This document shows positions 57,268-64,000 of a stretch of DNA of 64,000 nucleotides, one piece after another. Location: assembly GCA_947495915.1 (NCBI GenBank), contig CANMAW010000002.1:682001-746000 (forward strand), read 5' to 3'. Position 1 is the stretch's first letter. Each line of letters opens with the position of its first letter. The notes beneath the pieces are model-generated. The model saw nothing but the letters and a program-made list of their open reading frames with translations, had not been told where the DNA came from and searched no databases. This stretch comes from Maribacter algarum (ex Lu et al. 2025) (nom. illeg.). GTDB taxonomy: Bacteria; Bacteroidota; Bacteroidia; Flavobacteriales; Flavobacteriaceae. Both the position numbers and the translations under genes were made by a program.

Positions 57268-58656
57268 ATGAAAAAATATGTAGTGCTTATGAATACCACA
57301 GTGAAATCTGCTGCGCTGTTGTATTTCGCGCTTGTGCAATTGCTAACCGTACAGGCTCAAGTTAAAATAGGTGATAATCCAGAAGTTATTGATCCCGCTT
57401 CGATTTTAGAATTGGAAAGTAACACCCGAGCCCTAGTACTAACCCGAGTTTCTGATACCCAAATGTTAGCTATGGCACCGCTACAGGGCGCTATGGTTTA
57501 TAATATTGATCAGAAATGCATTTTTTATTTTGACGCAGAACAATGGCAAAACCTTTGTAATGGAGGTGTAGCCGGGGTAAATGCCAGCCTTGTCGACAAT
57601 GGTAATAATACCTACACCTTTACCGATTCCAATGGAGAAGAAACCCTGATTACTATAAATACGGCACCCGGTGGAGCTTTGGAAGGAGAACCCGGTGCAA
57701 TCTTCTTTGCTGGTGACGATGGTGCAGTAACTGAAAATACGAATGAACTATTTTGGGATACCACTACTAATAGCTTAGGTATTGGAGCGCATACAACTGT
57801 TAATCATAAAGTAGCCATAAATGGTGATCTTGGGGCTACTCAAATTCTGGTGAATGACGCCAATCAAGAGGCAACACCAATAATCATTCGTGGCAGTGGT
57901 GCAGATCAAAGATTAGTTTCTTTTCAAGATGAAAATCTAGGCAATACCTTATTCAATATAAATTTTAGAGGGGCGGGTTTAAATATCGACGAAATTAATA
58001 AACCCCATCGCCTGTTTATAAAAATTCTGGGGGGTATGGGTATTGAAACCAGAGAGCCTACAGAAACTTTAGATGTGGCAGGTACCTTGCGTATTCGTGA
58101 ATTAGAAGCTGCATTACCTTCCGACAATATCGTGACTGTTGATGCTAATGGTGTATTTCATCGGTCAGCAAACACTTCAAACAAAACCTTAACCCTTGGT
58201 AACACTCATTTAGTTTCTGCAAAATGGACCAATGCTTCTTCGAATTTTGCATTGAATAAGGGAGCTAATATTACACCTATTTTTGCTAAAGTAGCATTTC
58301 ATGATAATGCAAAAGCTTTTAATGCCGATAATGAGAAGATACTTCGCATTAATTCCAATGGTCGGTACCAAATCGTCACAAATCTTTCTCTAAAAGGCAG
58401 TAATAGTACGGAAAACGGTGAAATAGCCACGATAAGCGCGCGAATTTTTGTAAACAATAAACCATATGGAGCGTGGGGTGTTGCTGCAAATAATGGGTCT
58501 ACCAATAGAGAAGTATTGTTCAGTATTCATATTAACGAGATTATACCTTTAACAGTTGGAGATATAGTGACTATACGTATTATTACGGATACTAAAGATA
58601 AAACTCTTTATGTTGTTGGTGACTCGTCAAATTGTACTTTTATTAAATTAAAATAA
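57268..58656 (+). CDS. Secreted surface protein with C1q/TNF-like C-terminal region
   Basis: A 462-residue protein with a signal peptide (about 10-30, ending 'LLTVQAQ') and a start typical of flavobacterial surface proteins ('VKIGDNPEVIDPASILELES'). Middle: 'GAMVYNIDQKCIFYFDAEQW' and a short fibre-like stretch ('SLVDNGNNTYTFTDSNGEET', 'NELFWDTTTNSLGIGAHT', 'ETREPTETLDVAGTLRIREL'), a pattern shared with tail-fibre-like and chaperone-less adhesins. The C-terminal 140 residues look like a beta jelly roll of C1q/BclA type ('KILRINSNGRYQIVTNLSLK', 'IIPLTVGDIVTIRI'). No T9SS sorting domain is visible. It sits alone among polysaccharide genes; function unknown. Confidence 0.7.
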   Translation: MKKYVVLMNTTVKSAALLYFALVQLLTVQAQVKIGDNPEVIDPASILELESNTRALVLTRVSDTQMLAMAPLQGAMVYNIDQKCIFYFDAEQWQNLCNGGVAGVNASLVDNGNNTYTFTDSNGEETLITINTAPGGALEGEPGAIFFAGDDGAVTENTNELFWDTTTNSLGIGAHTTVNHKVAINGDLGATQILVNDANQEATPIIIRGSGADQRLVSFQDENLGNTLFNINFRGAGLNIDEINKPHRLFIKILGGMGIETREPTETLDVAGTLRIRELEAALPSDNIVTVDANGVFHRSANTSNKTLTLGNTHLVSAKWTNASSNFALNKGANITPIFAKVAFHDNAKAFNADNEKILRINSNGRYQIVTNLSLKGSNSTENGEIATISARIFVNNKPYGAWGVAANNGSTNREVLFSIHINEIIPLTVGDIVTIRIITDTKDKTLYVVGDSSNCTFIKLK

Positions 58657-58705
58657 GAAGTCACTAGTTGAATTTGTTAATTTTTAGATAAACCTGCTTT
58701 TATAG

Positions 58706-59617
58706 ATGAAAAAAATTGTTATTGGAATTCCTACTTACAAAAGGCCTTTGTTATTAAAGAAATTAATATATAGCATTTTTGATCTAGAATTGGATAACAA
58801 ATATATTGATAAAGTTGATGTTGTAGTGGTGGATAACGATAAATCAGAAACTGCCAAAGATGTAATAATGGAATTAATGGATTTTAAACCTAAAGATATG
58901 TCATTGAATTATTTCAGTAACTCCGATAAGGGTTTAAGTTACGTTCGAAATGAAATTTTAAGGCAGTCAATGAAGTTTAATCCAGATTTTATAGCAATGG
59001 TAGATGATGATGAATTTGTAACTAATATGTGGTTAATTGAATTAATTAAAACCAAAATTTATTATAAGGCAGATATAGTTCAGGGGCCAAATTTGCCAGT
59101 TTTTGAAAAAGAAATTCCAAAAAATTTAGCGCATTGGTTCTCAAATTATAAATCCTATATTAATCCTGAAATTAAACATGTTGCTACAAACAATATGTTA
59201 ATAAGCGCCAATTTTTTAGTTAAACACAATCTTAGTTTTGATAATAGGTTTAATAAGACAGGTGGTGAAGATACTTTTTTTGGTGTGCAAGCAATGAAAT
59301 ATAATGCTCGAATATATTGGTCTGAGAAAGCTATAGTTTATGAGTCAATTCCAGCGGAAAGAAGTACATTGAAATGGTTAATGTTGAGAATATATAGGTC
59401 TTCAGCCACGTTTACCTATATATTAAAAATACAAAAACTTAAACTGAAAATTGTCAAGAAAATTATTGTAAGTGCGCTTTATTTGATATTTGGAGTCTTA
59501 GGTTTATTGCTTTTACCATTTCCCATCAAATATAGGTATTGGGGTCTTTTTAAATTATGTGAATCGTTTGGCGGTATCGGAGGTATATTTAGTTTAAGGT
59601 ATAATGAATATGGATAA
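58706..59617 (+). CDS. Family 2 glycosyltransferase
   Basis: A 303-residue GT-A protein: 'MKKIVIGIPTYKRPLLLKKL', 'VDVVVVDNDKSETAKDV', 'DKGLSYVRNEIL', the metal/nucleotide DxD-like motif in 'FIAMVDDDEFVTNMWL', and 'TGGEDTFFGVQAMKYNARIY' carrying the catalytic-base ED. A hydrophobic C-terminal segment (about 255-275) suggests membrane association. The gene is noticeably AT-richer than the genes before 57 kb, as is the following one. Confidence 0.88.
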   Translation: MKKIVIGIPTYKRPLLLKKLIYSIFDLELDNKYIDKVDVVVVDNDKSETAKDVIMELMDFKPKDMSLNYFSNSDKGLSYVRNEILRQSMKFNPDFIAMVDDDEFVTNMWLIELIKTKIYYKADIVQGPNLPVFEKEIPKNLAHWFSNYKSYINPEIKHVATNNMLISANFLVKHNLSFDNRFNKTGGEDTFFGVQAMKYNARIYWSEKAIVYESIPAERSTLKWLMLRIYRSSATFTYILKIQKLKLKIVKKIIVSALYLIFGVLGLLLLPFPIKYRYWGLFKLCESFGGIGGIFSLRYNEYG

Positions 59618-59743
59618 TTTAAACTAATAAGAGTCCTCTTTTTTCTTATAAAATTTCAATTATCTTAAATGAACATTTAAAACGGGATTACTCGTGTTAT
59701 ATTCAAAAAAATATCCTTAGCGATTATATTTTAATTTTTAGCA

Positions 59744-60595
59744 ATGAATAATAAATTTACCCCAGTATTTCAAACAGATTCATCTCTGGTTAATAAAAGT
59801 TATAGGACAAGAGATAATTACTTAATTGAATTAGACGCCTTATCTCCAAAAGATAAATGGTGTGCTATTTATTTTAGCAGTAATGATATCTATTATCCTA
59901 ATAATGAGGCAACATTTAAAAATGAAATTGAGGTTAAAAATAAATTTGAATGGTTTGGAACTAGAATTAAAAAAGCGAGTAAACACATTTTTTTGCGCGA
60001 CATTAAAAAGCAGTGGTATTTAACAGGGATAAATTCTGATATTAATAGTCCAATTAAATTAGTAGATTTTTTAAAAGAAGAAACAAAGGATTACAAAATT
60101 ATTACTATCGGAAGCTCAGCAGGTGGGTTTGCAGCCGTTATTATTGGTCAGTTATTAGGTGCACAGCATATTTTTTCTTTCAATGGCCAGTTTGAAATTA
60201 GTTCATTATTAGAAAATTCAAATGAAAGTACTAATCCGGTAGTCTTCCGAAATAAAAATAACGCAAATTATAATAAATTTTATAGTACTCTTAACTTCAT
60301 TACTAAACCTTCTACCATAATTTATTTCACATCACTTTATAGTGGGATTGATAAAAAACAGAAAGAATTTATTCATCATTTACCTATACAAATTTTTGGT
60401 TTCAAAACTGCGCATCACGGAATTCCATTTATAAAATCCACTCTTCCCAGCCTAATTAATATGGATGTACATGTTTTATTAGACAAAAAAAGAACCAAAA
60501 TAAATCCAATTCTTTTTTCAATAAATATAGGGGGCTTCGGAACAACCTTAAAGGGAATTGTCAAAAGTTTTAAAAAAAAGTATTTAACCAGCTGA
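59744..60595 (+). CDS. Alpha/beta-hydrolase-like protein of the polysaccharide cluster
   Basis: A 283-residue protein without signal peptide. 'KIITIGSSAGGFAAVIIGQL' gives a nucleophile elbow G-S-S125-A-G, and 'FGFKTAHHGIPFI' near residue 225 offers the catalytic His. Length and spacing fit an alpha/beta hydrolase, but the early strands are not easily placed. I cannot assign a substrate. Esterase or deacetylase action on the repeat unit, opposite to the acyltransferase gene 10 kb upstream, is one possibility. Codon and base use are AT-rich compared with neighbours. Confidence 0.55.
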   Translation: MNNKFTPVFQTDSSLVNKSYRTRDNYLIELDALSPKDKWCAIYFSSNDIYYPNNEATFKNEIEVKNKFEWFGTRIKKASKHIFLRDIKKQWYLTGINSDINSPIKLVDFLKEETKDYKIITIGSSAGGFAAVIIGQLLGAQHIFSFNGQFEISSLLENSNESTNPVVFRNKNNANYNKFYSTLNFITKPSTIIYFTSLYSGIDKKQKEFIHHLPIQIFGFKTAHHGIPFIKSTLPSLINMDVHVLLDKKRTKINPILFSINIGGFGTTLKGIVKSFKKKYLTS

Positions 60596-60658
60596 TAGGT
60601 ATTTTAAGAACATTAATACTTCATTGTTGCCACAATAATTTGAATAGCATAAACGAAT

Positions 60659-61399
60659 ATGATAAATAAATTCAACGTTCCTTTTCTTGATTACTTGATT
60701 TTCTCAACATCTTTAACAGAACTTCCAACCTCTAATGGAAAGACCCTAATTAGTACAATTAATCAATATTCGTATTGTATCGCTGAAAAAGATTGGGCGT
60801 TCAAAAAATCACTTCTTGAATCCGATGTTTTGCTACCGGATGGCATAGGTATTGTATGGGCTGCTAAATACCTGTATCAAAAAAAAATCAGGAAAATTGC
60901 TGGGGCCGATCTTCATGAATTTCTACTGAATAAACTAAATAAAGAATCAGGGTCATGTTTTTACTTGGGTTCATCTGAAAATACGCTAAGTAAAATTAGT
61001 GAACGACTGTCATTAGAGTATCCCAATATTTCCTTTTCCACATACTCTCCTCCTTTTAAACAAACTTTTTCGAAAGAAGATAATGAAGGAATGATAGAAG
61101 CTGTAAATGCCTTCAATCCCGATGTACTTTTTGTTGGCATGACAGCTCCGAAACAGGAAAAATGGAGCTGTGCCCATAAAGAGACTTTAAATGCTCATAT
61201 CATTTGCTCTATAGGTGCGGTATTTGATTTTTATGCAGGAACCGTAAACCGACCGAGCAAGATATGGATTAATTTAGGACTGGAATGGTTAGGGAGATTA
61301 TTAAAAGAACCAAAACGTATGTGGAAAAGATATATCTATTATGGATTCATTTTTCTGAAACATGTGGTGATAAAAAAACGAGAGTTGCGTGTCAAATAG
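60659..61399 (+). CDS. WecG/TagA/CpsF family glycosyltransferase (GT26)
   Basis: A 246-residue protein with the GT26 blocks 'LLPDGIGIVWAAKYL', 'KIAGADLHEFLLNKL', 'FYLGSSENTL', 'DVLFVGMTAPKQEKW' and 'ICSIGAVFDFYAGTVNRPSK', then 'LGLEWLGRLLKEPKRMWKRY'. The Asp in 'LLPDG' is the likely catalytic base, and the C-terminal arginine-rich region binds the membrane. These enzymes transfer ManNAc, ManNAcA or glucose to a lipid-linked first sugar, so it may add the second residue of the repeat unit. Confidence 0.92.
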   Translation: MINKFNVPFLDYLIFSTSLTELPTSNGKTLISTINQYSYCIAEKDWAFKKSLLESDVLLPDGIGIVWAAKYLYQKKIRKIAGADLHEFLLNKLNKESGSCFYLGSSENTLSKISERLSLEYPNISFSTYSPPFKQTFSKEDNEGMIEAVNAFNPDVLFVGMTAPKQEKWSCAHKETLNAHIICSIGAVFDFYAGTVNRPSKIWINLGLEWLGRLLKEPKRMWKRYIYYGFIFLKHVVIKKRELRVK

Positions 61400-61550
61400 T
61401 ACAACGGAGAACAGATCTTTAAACCAAACTGTAATAAAATGACAGTAGTGTTCGTGAGACCGTATCGTTTTCCTCACGGGATGCTCTAAAAGGAACTATT
61501 AAAACTTTGAAAAAATGAGTCTTTAAAATTTTTTAGTTTAAAATTGATAT

Positions 61551-62456
61551 ATGCAATATTACCCGGTAGTAATTTTTTGTTTTAATAGATTGAGCTGTTT
61601 AAAAGAAACCATTTCAAGCTTGTCAAAAAACTATTTGGCAGCAGAAACTGACTTAATCATATTTTCCGATGGGGCTAAAAAGCAAGCTGATCGAGCTAAA
61701 GTTGAAGAAGTTAGAGCTTATTTAAAAACTGTTAGTGCCGAAGGTTTTAAGTCAGTTAAGGTGAAAGAATCTCCTGTGAACAAGGGGTTGTACACTTCTG
61801 TCATTACAGGGGTTTCAGAGGTGCTGAACGTGCACGATGCGATTATAGTTCTGGAAGATGACTTAGTCACTAGCGCCAATTTTTTAGACTTTATGAACGA
61901 AGGTTTGATGACATACAAAAACCACAGTGATGTGATTTCTATAGCTGGGTATACTTCACCAGTTTCAACACCCATAGGTTTTGAATTCGACAATTATTTT
62001 ACCGGAAGAGCTGCTTCGTGGGGTTGGGCAACTTGGAAATTACAATGGGAAAAGGTTGATTGGAAGGTATCAAGTTACCCTGATTTTAAAAAAGACAGAA
62101 AACAAAGACAAGCGTTCAATAACATGGGGTCTGACATGAACAAAATGCTTGATCGACAGATGAATGGGCTCATTAGTTCTTGGGCAATCGTTTGGTGCTA
62201 CCATCAGTTTTCTAATCAATTACTAACGGTGTTTCCTACGGTGTCAAAAGTAGTGAATATTGGATTTGGAGAAGATGCGACCCACACGAAGGGGAATTCA
62301 AATCGATATGCAACTGATTTAGATCAATCGACCACTAGAACGTTTCGATTCGACCGAACACCTAAATTATCTAAATTTTTCATCAAACAATTCATCAAAA
62401 AGTACAGTCTTCGTTCACGATTGTACTATAAGATGAGATCCTTTTTTAAACTGTAA
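61551..62456 (+). CDS. Glycosyltransferase (GT-A, GT2-like)
   Basis: A 301-residue protein: 'YYPVVIFCFNRLSCLKETIS', 'DLIIFSDGAKKQADRA', 'VNKGLYTSVITGVSEVL', the DxD-like 'AIIVLEDDLVTSANFLDFMN', and 'GRAASWGWATWKLQWEKVDW'. These resemble glycosyltransferases with a GNT-I-like GT-A fold found in capsule loci. It is 151 bp after the WecG-like gene; that gap holds a small hairpin (CGTGAG/CTCACG) and no gene. Confidence 0.85.
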   Translation: MQYYPVVIFCFNRLSCLKETISSLSKNYLAAETDLIIFSDGAKKQADRAKVEEVRAYLKTVSAEGFKSVKVKESPVNKGLYTSVITGVSEVLNVHDAIIVLEDDLVTSANFLDFMNEGLMTYKNHSDVISIAGYTSPVSTPIGFEFDNYFTGRAASWGWATWKLQWEKVDWKVSSYPDFKKDRKQRQAFNNMGSDMNKMLDRQMNGLISSWAIVWCYHQFSNQLLTVFPTVSKVVNIGFGEDATHTKGNSNRYATDLDQSTTRTFRFDRTPKLSKFFIKQFIKKYSLRSRLYYKMRSFFKL

Positions 62457-62471
62457 TTCAATTTTTGAATA

Positions 62472-63572
62472 ATGAAGAAAGTGTTATTTGCGATTCATTT
62501 GGCACCACCAATAACTGGTGCAACTAATGTTGGCAAACAAATTCAAAACAGTACGATAATTAATGGTGATATTGATTCAGATTACATCAACATTACCACC
62601 TCAAAAGGTTTAACTAATGAAAGTGGAAATACGGTTGCAGTTAAAATTGGGAATTTCCTAAAAGTCTTATTTGAACTGTTTCAAATATTACGGCGAAATA
62701 AGTATAAGCTATGCTATCTTTCATTGACCGCAAAAGGCGCAGGTTTTTACAAAGATTTGGTGCTACTTTCGTTGGTTAAATTGTTTAGGGTTAAATTGAT
62801 TTATCATTTTCATAACAAGGGGGTAAAAGAAGGTAGTCAAGGCTTTGTTCAAAAAAAGCTGTATCAATTTGCATTTAAGAATGCAAAATGCATCTTATTG
62901 TCGCCCAGATTATATTATGATATTGAAAAGTTCGTAGATTCGAAACAAATATTTTATTGTGCTAATGGTATTTCTGAGATGACCTCGAATCTGGCTGCGC
63001 CATCTGTTCATACCAAAACTGGCACGCCCAAATTTCTTTTTCTCTCAAATATGATGGCTGCAAAAGGTGTGTTGACCTTGTTAGAAGCATGTAGAGAATT
63101 AAATAATAGAGGTCTAGCATATGAATGTCATTTTGTTGGTGCTTGGTCTGATGTTACAGAAGAATATTTTCGGGAGAAATGTGCTGTGTTACAAATCGAA
63201 GAACAGATTTTTGTTCATGGTAAAAGATATGGGTCAGATAAAATTGAATTTTTTGAAATGGCTGATGTGTTTGTTTTTCCTACACTAAACGAAACTTTTG
63301 GCTTGGTAATTCTAGAAGCTATGCAAATGAATCTTCCGGTGATTTCAACAATCGAAGGCGGTATTCCGGATATTATTGTTGAAGGGGAAACTGGGTTGTT
63401 AATTCGAAAAAATAATGTTGAAGATTTAAGCAATCAAATGGAATTACTAATTCATAATCCTGAACTACGCATGAAAATGGGTAAGGCTGGTAGAAGGAGA
63501 TATGAAGAGTATTATACTTCTCAATGCTTTGAAACCAATTTTAAAATGATCATAGACGATGTGTTATATTAG
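62472..63572 (+). CDS. Glycosyltransferase (GT4)
   Basis: A 366-residue GT-B enzyme: 'MKKVLFAIHLAPPITGATNV' (N-terminal loop), 'LIYHFHNKGVKEG', 'NGISEM' in the hinge, 'KFLFLSNMMAAKGVLTLLEA', 'FVHGKRYGSDKIEFFEMADV' and the donor-binding 'FPTLNETFGLVILEAMQMNL' (E-x7-E) followed by 'PVISTIEGGIPDII'. A Rossmann GT1/GT4 domain of normal length. It lies 15 bp after the previous glycosyltransferase gene. Confidence 0.92.
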   Translation: MKKVLFAIHLAPPITGATNVGKQIQNSTIINGDIDSDYINITTSKGLTNESGNTVAVKIGNFLKVLFELFQILRRNKYKLCYLSLTAKGAGFYKDLVLLSLVKLFRVKLIYHFHNKGVKEGSQGFVQKKLYQFAFKNAKCILLSPRLYYDIEKFVDSKQIFYCANGISEMTSNLAAPSVHTKTGTPKFLFLSNMMAAKGVLTLLEACRELNNRGLAYECHFVGAWSDVTEEYFREKCAVLQIEEQIFVHGKRYGSDKIEFFEMADVFVFPTLNETFGLVILEAMQMNLPVISTIEGGIPDIIVEGETGLLIRKNNVEDLSNQMELLIHNPELRMKMGKAGRRRYEEYYTSQCFETNFKMIIDDVLY

Positions 63573-63697
63573 CGTAAATTTCAAAGATACTCACCATTTA
63601 ATTCGTTAAATTTTAACTTTTACTGCAAAAATTGGCTGGTATTTATTTGTGTGAATGATTTAAAATGTAATTTCGTTTTGATAAAATCATTTAACCA

Positions 63698-64000
63698 ATG
63701 GTTGCAAACGCGTTTAGTATGGATCAGGTTTCGGTGGTTATTCCCACATATAACAGATTTACATATCTTCTTAATACAATACAATCAATTCAAAATCAAA
63801 GCTATCAAAATGTTGAAATCATTGTTGTAAACGATTGTTCAACAGAGAAGTTGTATTATGAACATGATTGGGATAAACAGGGCGTAACGATTTTACATCT
63901 TGAAAAGAATTCAAAAATGGAATTTGGCTATGCTTGTGTGGGTTATGTGAGAAATAAAGGGATTCAAATTTCTAGTGGAAAATATTTAGCCTTTTGTGAT
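63698..64000 (+). CDS. Family 2 glycosyltransferase (3' end outside window)
   Basis: Open to the window edge from ATG 63698 (or ATG 63719, in frame, which gives the more usual start 'MDQVSVVIPTYNRFTYLLNT'). It continues 'IQSIQNQSYQNVEIIVVNDC', 'VRNKGIQISSGKYLAFCD', the standard GT2 N-terminal nucleotide-binding half ending just at the DxD motif. It shows the polysaccharide cluster extends beyond 64 kb. Confidence 0.88.
   Translation, partial: MVANAFSMDQVSVVIPTYNRFTYLLNTIQSIQNQSYQNVEIIVVNDCSTEKLYYEHDWDKQGVTILHLEKNSKMEFGYACVGYVRNKGIQISSGKYLAFCD

Overview
The window reads as chromosomal DNA of a marine-type member of the Flavobacteriaceae (Bacteroidota). The signs are low GC by eye, Bacteroidota promoter elements (TTG ... 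TAnnTTTG), almost no Shine-Dalgarno sequences, a 12.3 kb adhesin gene ending in a type B sorting domain of the type IX secretion system (T9SS), flavobacterial-type MerR-crtI-crtB-crtZ carotenoid genes, and side-by-side AcnB and mitochondrial-type aconitases. I see no transposase, integrase, rRNA or CRISPR array. One tRNA is present: Leu, anticodon GAG, minus strand.

Layout. 1-1.75 kb: the 3' part of a RecQ-type helicase gene. 1.8-10.3 kb (minus): a carboxypeptidase-regulatory-domain protein, rRNA pseudouridine synthase RluF, a sodium/solute symporter and a GH2 beta-galactosidase (lacZ-symporter-rluF read as one tight unit), then a beta-lactamase-fold lipoprotein coupled to a small conserved protein. 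10.4-13.7 kb (plus): two SurA-like periplasmic chaperones/prolyl isomerases and a MoxR AAA+ ATPase. 13.9-19.1 kb: acnB and a second aconitase, each followed by a hairpin terminator. 19.2-20.3 kb: two tandem TlpA-like thioredoxin-fold proteins, the first without its CxxC. 20.3-24.0 kb (minus): an operon of a CarH-like MerR/B12-binding regulator, phytoene desaturase, phytoene synthase and beta-carotene hydroxylase. 24.1 kb: tRNA-Leu. 24.5-36.8 kb: one SprB-like giant surface adhesin. 37.0-39.7 kb: msrB-selO-msrA, a redox-repair unit. 39.8-44.0 kb: cardiolipin synthase, universal stress protein, thioredoxin, patatin-like lipase and a secreted protein of unknown role.

44.0-64.0 kb: a 0.9 kb non-coding leader followed by a Wzx/Wzy-type exopolysaccharide or capsule cluster, all on the plus strand and running off the window. 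It encodes the initiating sugar-phosphate transferase, a Wza-like export lipoprotein, a Wzc-like chain-length regulator/tyrosine kinase, a hexapeptide acyltransferase, a flippase, a candidate polymerase, at least seven glycosyltransferases (one a WecG/TagA type), an alpha/beta-hydrolase-like protein and a secreted surface protein with a C1q-like C-terminal region.

The items most worth a second look are: the CarH-like regulator, which keeps the Wx9EH and ExHxxG cobalamin-binding signatures at the head of a carotenoid operon; the giant adhesin with no PorP/SprF partner beside it; the TlpA pair with one redox-dead copy; the RecQ that has lost its zinc cysteines; SelO between the two methionine sulfoxide reductases; and two unusual genes inside the polysaccharide cluster. 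All functions are read from sequence motifs and remembered family features; no database search was run.
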